Shown one piece after another: positions 34,607 through 45,328 of a stretch of 47,997 bases of DNA. The stretch spans positions 1 to 47,997 of the forward strand of contig JAPOVC010000027.1 of assembly GCA_026708325.1 (NCBI GenBank), read 5' to 3'. Position 1 is the first letter of the stretch, and the number at the start of each line of letters is the position of its first letter. The translations under genes were made by a program, and so were the position numbers. This stretch comes from Anaerolineaceae bacterium. Its GTDB lineage: Bacteria > Chloroflexota > Anaerolineae > Aggregatilineales > Phototrophicaceae. The notes under the pieces were generated by a model. That model saw nothing but the letters and a program-made list of their open reading frames with translations, was not told the origin of the DNA and ran no database searches.

Positions 34607-34637
34607 GGTCGTTCGAAAGCTCTATTTGGAGGGAAAC

Positions 34638-35912
34638 ATGTCGAAACTCACCCGTCGTGACTTTCTGAAGGGGAGCGCCGCTGCCGGCGCCGCGCTGGCG
34701 GGCAACGCTTTGCCCGGCGCCGCCCGCCTGCTGGCGCAGGACAACCCCACGGTGGACTACTGGCACGGCTTCATCGCCGAGTTTGTGCACGCCGGCTTTG
34801 AAGTGGTGCTGGAGAATTTCCATCAGGCCAACCCGGACATCACCATCAACCCCCTGACCGTGCCCAACAGCGAGTTCATGACCAAGTTCACCACCTCGGT
34901 GGTCGGCAACGCGGCTCCGGACACCACCATGGCCGCGCCCACGCGCATCCCCGACATGGTGGCCATCGGCGGCCTGCAGGACATTTCCGGCCGCGTCGGC
35001 GAGTCGAATCTGATGGACACGATTCCGGCGGACCGCTGGGACGGCGCCACCATCGACGGCGCCATTTACGGCGTGCCCAGCTTCATGTTCGTGGACTGGA
35101 TGTATTACCGCGCGGACTGGTTTGAGGAAGCCGGGCTGGACCCGCCCACGACCTGGGAGGCCTTCACCGAGGCGGCCATCGCCATGACCGACGCGGACAA
35201 GGGCCGTTACGGCTTCGGCATGCGCGGCGGCAACGGCGGTCAGGGCTTTGTGGTCAAGGTCATCGAGTCCTTCGGCTCGCCGATCATCGACGACATGGGC
35301 CAGCCGGCGATGGATTTCGACAAGGCGGTCGAGGCCCTGCGCTGGTACACGGACCTTCACACGGTGCACGGCGCCGTGCCGCCCAGCGTCGCCAACGACA
35401 GCTTCCGGCAGTTGATGGAAGCCTTCCAGACCGGCCAGACGGCCATGCTCTGGCACCACACCGGCTCGCTGGCCGAGATGCGCACCGTGCTGGGCGACGA
35501 AGGCGCTTTCTCGACGGCCGTGCGGCCCCATGGTCCGGCAAAACAGATCGCCTCGGCGACGCCCAGTTACAACGGCATCTCGATGCCCGGCGACGGGGAA
35601 GAGGACGCCTCCTGGGAATGGATCAGCTACTGGGCGGATATCAACACCCAGGTCGACTTCCTTGAACTGACCGGCTACTTCCCGTCTTCAGCGCTGGTGG
35701 CGGAGGACGAGCGCGTACAGTCCAATCCACTCTACGCGGCGGCTGTGGCGACGGTGGACGAAGTGGGCCCGCCCACACGCTTCCCCGGCGGTCCCGGCTG
35801 GGAGCGCAACGTGGTGCTGCCCAACTTCCAGCGCGTGCTGCTGGGCGAGATCACGGCGGAGGACGCCATCGAACTGATGATGGAAGGTCTCGAGGAGGCC
35901 ATCAGCGGCTAG
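34638..35912 (+). CDS. ABC sugar transporter solute-binding protein (family 1, Tat-exported)
   Basis: The 424-residue protein begins MSKLTRRDFLKG, a twin-arginine (Tat) signal, then an Ala/Gly-rich hydrophobic stretch. The mature part starts near AQDNPTVDYWHGF and shows the alternating lobes of extracellular binding proteins, including YGVPSFMFVDWMYYRADWFEEAGLDPPTTWEAF. ATG at 34638 is chosen over an in-frame TTG at 34626 because GGAGG at 34628-34632 fits it. Tat export implies folding before export. A strong terminator follows. Confidence 0.9.
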   Translation: MSKLTRRDFLKGSAAAGAALAGNALPGAARLLAQDNPTVDYWHGFIAEFVHAGFEVVLENFHQANPDITINPLTVPNSEFMTKFTTSVVGNAAPDTTMAAPTRIPDMVAIGGLQDISGRVGESNLMDTIPADRWDGATIDGAIYGVPSFMFVDWMYYRADWFEEAGLDPPTTWEAFTEAAIAMTDADKGRYGFGMRGGNGGQGFVVKVIESFGSPIIDDMGQPAMDFDKAVEALRWYTDLHTVHGAVPPSVANDSFRQLMEAFQTGQTAMLWHHTGSLAEMRTVLGDEGAFSTAVRPHGPAKQIASATPSYNGISMPGDGEEDASWEWISYWADINTQVDFLELTGYFPSSALVAEDERVQSNPLYAAAVATVDEVGPPTRFPGGPGWERNVVLPNFQRVLLGEITAEDAIELMMEGLEEAISG

Positions 35913-35922
35913 TCTTTCACGT

Positions 35923-35958
35923 CCGGGCGGGGGTCTGACTCCCGCCCGGCGTTTTTTT
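35923..35958 (+). terminator. Rho-independent terminator of the sugar ABC operon
   Basis: CCGGGCGGG (35923-35931) and CCCGCCCGG (35941-35949) form a perfect 9-bp stem with a 9-base loop, followed by seven T at 35952-35958. It separates the ABC genes from the sulfatase. Confidence 0.92.
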
Positions 35959-35980
35959 GTTTACACGAAGGGGAGGCAGC

Positions 35981-37468
35981 ATGCCGGAACAGGCGCGCCC
36001 CAATTTGCTCTATATCCATTCGGACCAGCACAACGCGGCGGTGACCGGCTGCTACGGCGATGCGCATGTCCACACGCCGCATCTGGACCGCCTGGCGCGG
36101 GAAGGCGCGCTCTTCAGCAGCGCCTACTGCTGCTCGCCGATCTGCGTGCCCTCGCGCATGGCCACGCTCAGCGGCCGCCACCCCTGGCAGAACGAGGTCT
36201 GGAGCAACAGCCACGTGCTCAATTCCAACGTGCCCACCCTGGCGCACAGCATGGGCGTCGCCGGTTACCGGCCGGCATTGATCGGGCGCATGCATGCGGT
36301 CGGGCCGGACCAGTTGCACGGCTACTGCGAGCGTCTGGTCGGCGACCACTCGGCCAATTTCCCCGGCATTCCGTCGGCACACCGCGGCGCGTTGCAGGGC
36401 ACCGCTGGCCCGGAACGGATCAGCCTGCGCAATTCCGGGGCGGGGCAGTCGGGCTACCAGGTGCACGACGAGGACGTCACGGCGGCGGCGGTGGACTGGC
36501 TCAACCGCCTGGGGGTGCGCCGCCGCGCCGGCGTGGACGACGCGCCTTTCTCGCTCAGCGTGGGTTACATGCTGCCGCATCCGCCCTACGTGGCGCGACG
36601 GGTTGACTACGAACGATACGCCGATACCCTGCCGCCGCCGCGCAAGCCGCGCGAGTATGCCGACGAGGCGCATTCCTACCTGCGGCGCTGGCGCGAGACG
36701 ACGGACCTGACCGACGTCGGCGCCGACGAGACGCGGCGCTCGCGGGCCGCCTACTGGGGTCTGGTCGAACGCATGGACGCCATGATCGGCGAGATTCTGG
36801 CAGCGTTGGCGGCCAACGACCTGGAGCGCGACACGCTGATCGTCTACAGCTCCGACCACGGCGACATGGTCGGCGAGCACGGCCTGTGGTGGAAGCACGT
36901 GTTTTACGAGGAGTCCGTGCGGGTGCCGCTGATCATGGCCTGGCCCGGGCGCTTCGCCGGCGGCCAGCGCTGCGAGCGGGTGGTCAGCGCGCTGGACCTG
37001 AGCGCCACCCTGCTGGACGCCATGTCTGCGCCGGCGCTGCCGGACTCGCCGGGGCGCAGCCTGCTGCCCCTGCTGCAGGGCGACGCGACCTCCGTCGACT
37101 GGGACGACGTGGCCTTCAGCGAATACTGCGCCGACCGCTACGCGCCCGACGACTCGGCCTACGTACGCATGCTGCGCCAGGACGAGTGGAAGCTGGTCTA
37201 TTACCATGGCTGGCCCGCGCAACTCTTCAACCTCAGGGAAGACCCGGACGAGCTGGACGACCGCGCCGGGGACCCGGCCTGCCAGGGCATTCTGGGGGAG
37301 TTGCGCGCGCGCGTCCTGCAGGACTGGCGGCCGGAGCGCATCCGGGCGCGCATGGTGGAACTGCGCGCCGATTGCAACCTGCAGGCCGCTTGGGCCGCGG
37401 CGACCCTGCCCGAGGAAAGCATCCGCTGGCACCTGCTGCCGGAGATGGAATACCTCGATGAAGATTGA
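35981..37468 (+). CDS. Sulfatase (formylglycine-dependent, arylsulfatase/choline-sulfatase-like)
   Basis: A 495-residue type I sulfatase. The motif CVPSRMATLSG has Cys55 in the position converted to formylglycine. Metal ligands are expected at Asp15-Gln16 (HSDQHN) and in YSSDHGDMVGEHG. The following WWKHVFYEESVRVPLIMAWPG is characteristic. No signal peptide is seen after ATG 35981 (GGGGAGG at 35970-35976), so the enzyme is probably cytoplasmic and acts on imported substrates. The maturase needed for the cysteine is encoded at 43846-45189. The substrate could be a sulfated sugar or a small sulfate ester. Confidence 0.92.
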   Translation: MPEQARPNLLYIHSDQHNAAVTGCYGDAHVHTPHLDRLAREGALFSSAYCCSPICVPSRMATLSGRHPWQNEVWSNSHVLNSNVPTLAHSMGVAGYRPALIGRMHAVGPDQLHGYCERLVGDHSANFPGIPSAHRGALQGTAGPERISLRNSGAGQSGYQVHDEDVTAAAVDWLNRLGVRRRAGVDDAPFSLSVGYMLPHPPYVARRVDYERYADTLPPPRKPREYADEAHSYLRRWRETTDLTDVGADETRRSRAAYWGLVERMDAMIGEILAALAANDLERDTLIVYSSDHGDMVGEHGLWWKHVFYEESVRVPLIMAWPGRFAGGQRCERVVSALDLSATLLDAMSAPALPDSPGRSLLPLLQGDATSVDWDDVAFSEYCADRYAPDDSAYVRMLRQDEWKLVYYHGWPAQLFNLREDPDELDDRAGDPACQGILGELRARVLQDWRPERIRARMVELRADCNLQAAWAAATLPEESIRWHLLPEMEYLDED

Positions 37469-37492
37469 TCCTGCGGCTATGGCGAATTGACC

Positions 37493-37522
37493 CGCCGGGC
37501 GTTATAAACATTTCGTCCGGCG
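37493..37522. promoter_or_regulatory. Inverted repeat upstream of the deacetylase gene
   Basis: CGCCGGGCG (37493-37501) and CGTCCGGCG (37514-37522) are complementary at 8 of 9 positions and flank TTATAAACATTT. The AT-rich centre includes a -10-like TATAAA (37503-37508), so the palindrome could be an operator over a promoter. A weak terminator is the alternative. Confidence 0.35.
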
Positions 37523-37552
37523 AACACCACCCACGTGGTCTGGAGGACCTTT

Positions 37553-38263
37553 ATGCCTCTGATGATTTATGAGCACGGGCGGCGCGACGAGATGAAGGTC
37601 GCCCTGACCTTCGACGACGGCCCCAACCCGCCGCGCACGGACCAGATCATGCAGATTCTGGAATCGCGCGGCGCGCGCGGCACCTTTTTCGTGCTGGGCA
37701 AGTGGGTCGAGCGCTGGCCGGAAGCCTTTATGCGCATTGTGAATGGCGGACACACGGAAGCCAACCACAGTCATTTGCATCATGCGCACGTCGGAGATTT
37801 CGACCACGCCGAAGCGGTACTCTCCAATCTGACGGGGCGCCCGACGCGGCACTTGCGCGCGCACTACTTCAACTACTTCACCTGCCTCACCTCGCCGCTG
37901 GCGATGTCGGACCGCATTCAGGTCGTCGATTCGGACGTCAACCCGGCCGACTGGGACAAGACCGACCCGCAGGACATCATCGACGGCATTCTGGGGCATC
38001 CCTCGCTGGGCCCGGGCTCGATCATCGACCTGCATGACAGTTCCGAGACGGAGGACGACGGCCTGCGTCTGGCGCGGCCGCTGCCGCTGGTCGACGCCAT
38101 GCCGAAGATCGTCGACGAGTTGCAGGCGCGCGGTTACGAACTGGTCGGCCTGGACGACATGACCCTGGCGGACCCTGTAGTCTGGCAGCCGGACGAGCGT
38201 GGCATGTACGCCTCGCCGGAGATTCAGGCCGAGATTCGCGCCCTGGGCAGCGCGTCGGGTTAA
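37553..38263 (+). CDS. Polysaccharide deacetylase (NodB/CE4 family)
   Basis: The 236-residue protein has the CE4 motif TFDDGP at residues 19-24 and the metal-binding HSHLHH at 72-77. DLHDSSETEDDG is in the late motif region. CE4 enzymes remove N-acetyl groups from chitin-like, peptidoglycan or other amino-sugar polymers, or O-acetyl groups from xylan. There is no signal peptide after ATG 37553, which GGAGG at 37542-37546 supports, so the substrate may be an imported oligosaccharide. It lies between the sulfatase and an oligopeptide-type importer. Confidence 0.87.
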   Translation: MPLMIYEHGRRDEMKVALTFDDGPNPPRTDQIMQILESRGARGTFFVLGKWVERWPEAFMRIVNGGHTEANHSHLHHAHVGDFDHAEAVLSNLTGRPTRHLRAHYFNYFTCLTSPLAMSDRIQVVDSDVNPADWDKTDPQDIIDGILGHPSLGPGSIIDLHDSSETEDDGLRLARPLPLVDAMPKIVDELQARGYELVGLDDMTLADPVVWQPDERGMYASPEIQAEIRALGSASG

Positions 38264-38310
38264 AGACGCGGGCAGCCCGGGATTTCGTAAGGAACAAGGA
38301 GGAAAGCACC

Positions 38311-39900
38311 GTGAGACGCTCGTTGTTGTTCAATATGACCTTTGTGTTGCTCTTGCTGGCCCTGCTGCCCGGCGGTATGGCGCTGGCGCAGGAAGAAAAC
38401 GTGCTCGTCATCGCCATCCCCGGCGATATCGAAACGCTGGACCCGCCCTTCTCGCGTTTCCAGCGTTCCAACGAGACCAACCTGAACATCTATGACCAGT
38501 TCTTCCGCTATGGCAGCGTCGACACCGGTCTGGGTTACAGCGTGGCCGACACCGGCACCATCGAGGGCGCGGCCGTCGAATCCTGGGAATGGTCGGAGGA
38601 CCTGAGTTCGATCGTGCTGAACATCCGCGAAGGCGCGACCTTCAACAAGAGCGGGCGCGAGGTGACGGCCGACGACTTCATCTACTGGTTCGAGCGCGCC
38701 ATCGGCACGGCCTCCGGCACCAAGTGGAACGTCGACACCGCCAACATCGCCTCCTGGGAGAAGACCGGCCCGCATCAGGTGACGCTGCAGTTCTCGAAGC
38801 TGAGCCCCTGGCTCTTCTTCCTCTTCCGCGACCAGTCGCAGGGCCCGATGGACGCCATGGAGGCCCAGGCGAACGTGGCGGATGACGACCCCTGGGCGGC
38901 CCGCTGGCTGGCCAAGAACGACGTCGGCTCCGGCGAGTACTACGTGGAAAGCTGGGAACCGGGCGTGGCCATGGTGCTGCGCGCCAACCCGGACTACTGG
39001 GCCGGCAAGGCCTTCTTCGACCAGGTCGTGCTGCAGGTCGTCCCCAGTTCGGCGGACCGCGCCCTGCTGCTGCGCGAGGGCGAGGTGGACATCGCCGCCA
39101 ACCTGAGCACCGATGAACTGGCGGCGCTGGAAGGCGCCGAGGGCGTGAAGGTGCTCACCGTGCCGACGCGCAACCAGATGATCATGGGCCTGAATGTGAC
39201 CGGGGGACCGCTCGCCGACGCGCGCGTGCGTCAGGCGCTGTCCTACGCCGTGCCCTACGAGGACATCATCGCCGGCATCTTCAGCGGCAAGGCCAAGGTC
39301 TCTGCCGGGCCGATCCCGGTGGATGGCAAACACCATGACGGCTCGCTCTGGCCCTACACCTACGATCCGGACAAGGCGCGCGAGTTGCTGGCCGAGGCCG
39401 GCTACGCCGATGGCTTCGAGTTCACGCTGGACATCGCCTCCGGCGTGGCGACCACCGAGCAGATCGCCGTGGTGCTGCAGGCCGCCTACGCCGACGTGGG
39501 CGTCACCATGAACATCAACCTGCAGACGGCCGCCGTCTTTGGCGAGCAGCTGGGCACCCTGGGCCACGAGGCCTGGATGCGCGACCTGCTGTGGTACGTG
39601 GACGACCCCGGCTACACGGGCGTCGCCACCTTCCGCACGGGCGGGATCACCAACTGGATGGGTTACAGCAACGCGCGAATCGATGAACTCATCGAGCAGA
39701 TGAACGGCACACTGGATGAAGAGTTGAAGGCCGAACTGGCGAAGGAATACCAGAGCATCATCAATGAAGAAGCGCCGCAGCTCTTCCTCGCCGACATGCC
39801 CTTCGAGCTCGCCATGCGCGACGACATCCATGGTTACGTGCAGTTGCCCGACAACCTGCTCTGGTACTGGCCGCTCTATCGCGAGTCGATGGACGGATAG
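38311..39900 (+). CDS. ABC transporter solute-binding protein (family 5, Dpp/Opp type)
   Basis: A 529-residue exported binding protein. The GTG start has AAGGAGGAAAG upstream. The signal peptide ends near LPGGMALAQ. Mature motifs ETLDPPFSRFQRSNETNLNIYDQFFRYG, WEWSEDLSSIVLNIREG and DDFIYWFERA belong to the peptide, nickel and oligosaccharide binding family. The ligand may be an oligopeptide or an oligosaccharide; the neighbouring deacetylase and sulfatase make a glycan fragment plausible. A stem-loop after the stop separates it from the permease genes. Confidence 0.9.
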   Translation: MRRSLLFNMTFVLLLLALLPGGMALAQEENVLVIAIPGDIETLDPPFSRFQRSNETNLNIYDQFFRYGSVDTGLGYSVADTGTIEGAAVESWEWSEDLSSIVLNIREGATFNKSGREVTADDFIYWFERAIGTASGTKWNVDTANIASWEKTGPHQVTLQFSKLSPWLFFLFRDQSQGPMDAMEAQANVADDDPWAARWLAKNDVGSGEYYVESWEPGVAMVLRANPDYWAGKAFFDQVVLQVVPSSADRALLLREGEVDIAANLSTDELAALEGAEGVKVLTVPTRNQMIMGLNVTGGPLADARVRQALSYAVPYEDIIAGIFSGKAKVSAGPIPVDGKHHDGSLWPYTYDPDKARELLAEAGYADGFEFTLDIASGVATTEQIAVVLQAAYADVGVTMNINLQTAAVFGEQLGTLGHEAWMRDLLWYVDDPGYTGVATFRTGGITNWMGYSNARIDELIEQMNGTLDEELKAELAKEYQSIINEEAPQLFLADMPFELAMRDDIHGYVQLPDNLLWYWPLYRESMDG

Positions 39901-39908
39901 GCAGGTAG

Positions 39909-39937
39909 CGGGGCGCAGTTGCGATAGCTGCGCCCCG
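39909..39937 (+). other. Intercistronic stem-loop after the binding-protein gene
   Basis: CGGGGCGCAG (39909-39918) and CTGCGCCCCG (39928-39937) form a perfect 10-bp stem with no T run. Such structures often stabilise the upstream mRNA, so that the binding protein is made in excess over the permeases. Confidence 0.6.
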
Positions 39938-39981
39938 TGCTTCTGTACAGGGCCTCACTGTAACAACCGCCGGAGCGTTGC

Positions 39982-41010
39982 ATGCTTGATTCGATGCGTG
40001 AGTGGGGCCTCTTCCTGCTCAAACGCTTCGCCATCTTTCTCGTCGCGCTCTTCGGCGTCTCCGTCATCACCTTCGTCGTGACCCACAAGATCGGCAATCC
40101 CGTCTACCTGCTGGTCGGCACGCGCTACAACCAGGAGATGCTGGACAACATCGTGCGCGAAATCGGCCTCGACCGGCCGCTGCACGAGCAGTACCTGCGC
40201 TACGCCAGCAACCTGCTGCAGGGCAACCTCGGCACGTCGCGCTTCAGCTACAATCCGGTGCTGCAGGACATCCGCAACCGCCTGCCGGCCACGCTGGAGC
40301 TCTCCACCTGGGCGCTGGCGATGGGGGTGTTGTGGGCCGTGCCCGCGGGGGTGCTGGCCGCCATGCGACCACGCGGCCTGCTGGCCCGCTTCGCGGACCT
40401 GATGGCGCGCACCGGCGTCTCAATGCCCGGATTCTGGCTGGGCCTGCTGCTGATCTTCGTCTTCTTCGCGGAACTACACTGGTTTCCGGCGCCGCTGGGG
40501 CGCATCGCCCGCAGCATCGGCGCGCCGGAATACGTCACAGGCTGGTACAGCATCGACACGCTGCTGGCCGGCGACCACGAGGCCTTCCTCTCCAGCGTCA
40601 GCCACCTGATTCTGCCGGCGCTGACCCTGGCCATCACCACCAGCCCCAGCACCCTGCAGATCACGCGCAAGCGCATGCAGGAAGTGCTGCAAAGCGACTA
40701 CATTCGCAGCGCGCGGGCCTTCGGCCTGCCGGCCGGCGTGGTCTATCGCTACGCCCTGCGCAACACCCTTGGCCCGGTCGTCACCATGATCGCCATGACC
40801 TACGGCTACCTGTTGAGCGGCACGGTGCTGGTCGAGGTGGTCTTCACCTGGCCCGGCCTGGGGCTCTACGCCGTTGACGCCATGAATCACTCCGATTACG
40901 AACCGATCATGGGCGTGGTGCTGCTGAGTTCGGGTTTTTACCTGCTGGTCTACCTCGCCAGCGACATTTTCAACGCGCTCTTTGATCCGCGCGTGCGAAC
41001 GGAATTATGA
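39982..41010 (+). CDS. ABC transporter permease (DppB/OppB type)
   Basis: The 342-residue protein has six hydrophobic segments, the N-terminal pattern RFAIFLVALFGVSVITFVVTH and DRPLHEQYLRYASNLLQGNLGTS. The EAA-like loop is DYIRSARAFGLPAGVVYRYALRN. It overlaps the next permease gene by 4 bases (ATGA). With DppC it forms the membrane channel of the importer. Confidence 0.92.
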   Translation: MLDSMREWGLFLLKRFAIFLVALFGVSVITFVVTHKIGNPVYLLVGTRYNQEMLDNIVREIGLDRPLHEQYLRYASNLLQGNLGTSRFSYNPVLQDIRNRLPATLELSTWALAMGVLWAVPAGVLAAMRPRGLLARFADLMARTGVSMPGFWLGLLLIFVFFAELHWFPAPLGRIARSIGAPEYVTGWYSIDTLLAGDHEAFLSSVSHLILPALTLAITTSPSTLQITRKRMQEVLQSDYIRSARAFGLPAGVVYRYALRNTLGPVVTMIAMTYGYLLSGTVLVEVVFTWPGLGLYAVDAMNHSDYEPIMGVVLLSSGFYLLVYLASDIFNALFDPRVRTEL

Positions 41011-41879
41011 GCGCCCTGGCCGGCGGGCAGACGATTCCCGAGCGTCCGTCGCTGCTGCAGCGCATGATGCGCATCAATGGCGCGCTGCGGGTGCGGCTGA
41101 ACCTTGGCCTGCTGGCGCTCATTGTCCTGCTGGGTCTGCTGGCGCCGCTGCTGCCGCTGCATGACCCGGTCAGACCCAACCCGCTGCATCGCTTCAAGCC
41201 GCCCTCGACGGAACATCCCTTCGGCACGGATGGCAATGGCATGGACGTGCTCTCGCGCACCATCCACGCAATCCGCACCGACTTCGCGCTGGCGATCAGT
41301 TCGGTGGCGCTGGGCATCATCGTCGGGGCGCCGCTGGGCGCGCTTTCCGGTTACTTCGGCGGCCGGCTGGACAGCGTCATCACGCGCATCACGGAGGTCT
41401 TCCAGGGCTTCCCGCAGATCCTCTTCGGCATGGCCGTGCTGGCCGCCGCCGGCAACACCATGGTCAATCTGGTGCTGATTCTCGCCTTTTACAACGTGCC
41501 GGTCTACAGCAAGATGGTGCGCAGCGTCACGCTGCCCCTGCGTGAGGCCGACTTCGTGCAGGCGGCGCGGGTGGCCGGCAACAGCCCGCTCTCGGTCGTG
41601 TTCCGGCACGTCCTGCCCAACACCCTGGTGCCCGTTTTTTCCCAGTTGCCGCTGAGTTGCGCCTACGCGGCGCAGATGATCGCCGGACTGAGCTTCATCG
41701 GCCTCGGCGTGGCGATCCCGACGCCGGAATGGGGCTCGATGATTCAGCTGGGCGCCAACCAGCTGGTCTTCGGCAAGTGGTGGGCCTCGATCTTCCCGGG
41801 CCTGGCGCTGTTCATCTCGGTGTGGCTGCTGAACAACGTCAGCGACCTCTTCGGCTCGCTGGTCGTGCGCCGGGGTTGA
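41007..41879 (+). CDS. ABC transporter permease (DppC/OppC type)
   Basis: A 290-residue permease with a cytoplasmic N-terminal stretch, six hydrophobic segments and the family motif HPFGTDGNGMDVLSRTIH. The ATPase-contact loop is DFVQAARVAGNSPLSVVFRHVLPNTL, and the later part has LSFIGLGVAIPTPEWGSMI. The start overlaps the upstream stop in ATGA. The ATPase gene begins 2 bases after its stop. Confidence 0.93.
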   Translation: MSALAGGQTIPERPSLLQRMMRINGALRVRLNLGLLALIVLLGLLAPLLPLHDPVRPNPLHRFKPPSTEHPFGTDGNGMDVLSRTIHAIRTDFALAISSVALGIIVGAPLGALSGYFGGRLDSVITRITEVFQGFPQILFGMAVLAAAGNTMVNLVLILAFYNVPVYSKMVRSVTLPLREADFVQAARVAGNSPLSVVFRHVLPNTLVPVFSQLPLSCAYAAQMIAGLSFIGLGVAIPTPEWGSMIQLGANQLVFGKWWASIFPGLALFISVWLLNNVSDLFGSLVVRRG

Positions 41880-41881
41880 GC

Positions 41882-42847
41882 GTGTCCCTGCTGCAGATTG
41901 AGGGCCTGCAACTGCAGTTTCGCGTGGACCGCGAGACGGTGTACGCCCTGCGCGGCGTGGACCTCAGCGTCGGGGCCGGCACGCGCACGGCCATCGTCGG
42001 CGAAAGCGGCTCGGGCAAGACGGCGCTGACCCTGTCGCTGCTGCGTCTCCTGCCGCCCAACGCGCAACTGGAGGGCAGCGTGCGCTTCCGCGAGCGCGAA
42101 CTGTTGACGCTGGACGAGGCGGAGCTGCGCCAGGTGCGCGGCGGCCAGATCGCCATGATCTTCCAGCACGCCCAGGCGGCCCTGAATCCGCTGCTGCCGG
42201 TCGGGCGGCAAATCGCGGACGTCTGTCGCCAGCACAGCGGCGTCGGCCGCGCGGAGGCCTGGGAACGGGCGGTGGAGGTCTTGGCGGCGACCGGCATTCA
42301 GCAGGCCGCGGCCCGCGCCCGCGATTACCCACACCAGTACAGCGGCGGCATGGCGCAGCGCGCCCTGATCGCCATGGCGCTGGTCTGCGAGCCGCAGCTC
42401 CTGATCGCCGACGAGCCCACCAGTGGCCTCGACGTGGCGGTGCAGCAGCAGGTGCTGGCGCTGGTGGAGCAGGTCGTCGCGCGCCTGGACGCGACCCTCC
42501 TGCTCATCACCCACGACCTGGCGGTGGTGGCGGACAGCTGCGACCAGATCATCGTCATGTACGCCGGCGAGGTGATGGAGACCGGCACGACGGCGCAGGT
42601 GCTGGAGCGGCCGGCCAACCCCTACACGGCGGCGCTGCTGGCCTGCTTCGAGCAGACGGACGAGGGGCGCATGCCCTTCATTCCCGGCCGCACGCCGGAC
42701 ATGCGTCAGCCCCTGACGGGCTGCAGCTTCGCCGGGCGCTGCGCCATGACCCGCGACATCTGTCATCAGCAGCGACCAGAGCCTCTGGAGGTCGCGCCCG
42801 GCCACTTCTCCGCCTGCCATTTCGCGCAGGAAGTGGTGGAGGCATGA
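41882..42847 (+). CDS. ABC transporter ATP-binding protein (DppD/OppD type)
   Basis: The 321-residue ATPase has Walker A GESGSGKT at residues 40-47, signature SGGMAQRALIA, Walker B LLIADEPTSGLDV and the switch His in ITHDLAVV. The C-terminal extension CSFAGRCAMTRDICHQQRP is the cysteine-bearing region typical of Opp/Dpp ATPases, which can bind an iron-sulfur cluster. The frame is open upstream, but GTG at 41882 matches the family start. It overlaps the next gene by 4 bases. Confidence 0.92.
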   Translation: MSLLQIEGLQLQFRVDRETVYALRGVDLSVGAGTRTAIVGESGSGKTALTLSLLRLLPPNAQLEGSVRFRERELLTLDEAELRQVRGGQIAMIFQHAQAALNPLLPVGRQIADVCRQHSGVGRAEAWERAVEVLAATGIQQAAARARDYPHQYSGGMAQRALIAMALVCEPQLLIADEPTSGLDVAVQQQVLALVEQVVARLDATLLLITHDLAVVADSCDQIIVMYAGEVMETGTTAQVLERPANPYTAALLACFEQTDEGRMPFIPGRTPDMRQPLTGCSFAGRCAMTRDICHQQRPEPLEVAPGHFSACHFAQEVVEA

Positions 42848-43836
42848 TGGCCGGGTCTGCGGGCGAGGCGCTGCTGCGCATCGAGGAGGCGACGAAGAGC
42901 TTCAGTCTGCGTCAGCGCGGCTGGCGACGCCAGCACGTCGTCGCGCTGGATGGCGTGTCGATGACCCTGCGTCGCGGCGAAACGGTCGGCCTGGTGGGCG
43001 AGAGCGGCTCCGGCAAGTCGACCCTGGGCCGCTGCGTGCTGAACCTGCTGCGGCTTGACGGCGGCCGCATCCTCTACCGGGGACGCGAGATTCAGGCCTT
43101 GTCCGAACGCGAGTGGCGTCCGCTGCGGCGTCGCCTGCAAATGGTCTTCCAGAACCCGGTCAGTTCCTTCAACCCGATGATGACCATCGAGGAGGCCCTG
43201 CTGGACGCCCTGCGCCAGGTGCCCGAACTGGACGATTCACGGCGGCGTCAGCGGGTCGGCGAGTTGCTGGAGCAGGTGCAACTGGGCGCGCGCTTCGCCG
43301 TGCTCTACCCCTACGAGATGAGCGGCGGCCAATTGCAGCGCGCGGCCATCGCGCGGGCGCTGGCGCCGGAACCGGACTTCATCTTCCTCGACGAACCGAC
43401 CGCCAACCTCGACATGTCCATTCGCGGCCAGATCATCAACCTGCTGCTGGACCTGCAGCAGCAGGAGGGCGGGCCGGGCTTCGTCTTCGTGACGCATGAC
43501 CTGCGCGTGCTGCGCTACGTGGCCGATCGCATCTACGTCATCACCCAGGGACACATCGTCGAATCCGGCAGCCGCGACCAGATCTTTCATGCGCCGCGCC
43601 ACCCCTGGACGCGGGCCCTGCTGGAGGCAGCCTCGATCGGTCGCAGGGAGCGGCGGCGGGATGCCGGCTCCGGCGTTGACGCGGGCATCTCCCTCGAGAG
43701 TTCGGCGAGGGGCGGCTGCCGCCTGCTGGCGCGCTGCCCCCATGCCCGTGAACGCTGCGCGCGCGAGCCGCAAGTGTTGCGCGAGATCGAGCCGGGGCAG
43801 TACGTGCGCTGCTGGCGCGCTGAAGAGATCGACTGA
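42844..43836 (+). CDS. ABC transporter ATP-binding protein (DppF/OppF type)
   Basis: A 330-residue ATPase with Walker A GESGSGKS at residues 52-59, signature MSGGQLQRAAIARAL, Walker B FIFLDEPTANLDM and VTHDLRVLRYVADRIYV. The C-terminal CRLLARCPHARERC again has the cysteine-rich tail of this family. It partners DppD as a heterodimeric motor. It is the last gene of the five-gene importer and converges with the maturase gene after a 9-base gap. Confidence 0.92.
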   Translation: MMAGSAGEALLRIEEATKSFSLRQRGWRRQHVVALDGVSMTLRRGETVGLVGESGSGKSTLGRCVLNLLRLDGGRILYRGREIQALSEREWRPLRRRLQMVFQNPVSSFNPMMTIEEALLDALRQVPELDDSRRRQRVGELLEQVQLGARFAVLYPYEMSGGQLQRAAIARALAPEPDFIFLDEPTANLDMSIRGQIINLLLDLQQQEGGPGFVFVTHDLRVLRYVADRIYVITQGHIVESGSRDQIFHAPRHPWTRALLEAASIGRRERRRDAGSGVDAGISLESSARGGCRLLARCPHARERCAREPQVLREIEPGQYVRCWRAEEID

Positions 43837-43845
43837 AACGATAAA

Positions 43846-45189
<1,344 letters not shown>

Positions 45190-45255
45190 ACCTGACAGAC
45201 TGCGATGCCCTGATTATGCCGACTTCGTTCCGCTGCGCAAGCGAAGGCCGGTCAA

Positions 45256-45323
45256 CCGGTCAAAATACTGCGCAGGGCAGCCAGCATCAGGGCGAGGCCC
45301 CGGATGTAACTGCCCATGGCCGG
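45256..45323. repeat. Decayed downstream copy of the 3' end of the next membrane-protein gene
   Basis: Bases 45256-45323 repeat 45333-45403 with a few changes and a 3-base length difference. On the minus strand the copy encodes MGSYIRGLALMLAALRSILTG, compared with MGSYIWGFGLLAGIALRSILTG at the end of the intact gene. It lies beyond the stop codon and is not translated as part of the gene. Confidence 0.85.
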
Positions 45324-45328
45324 GGAAA

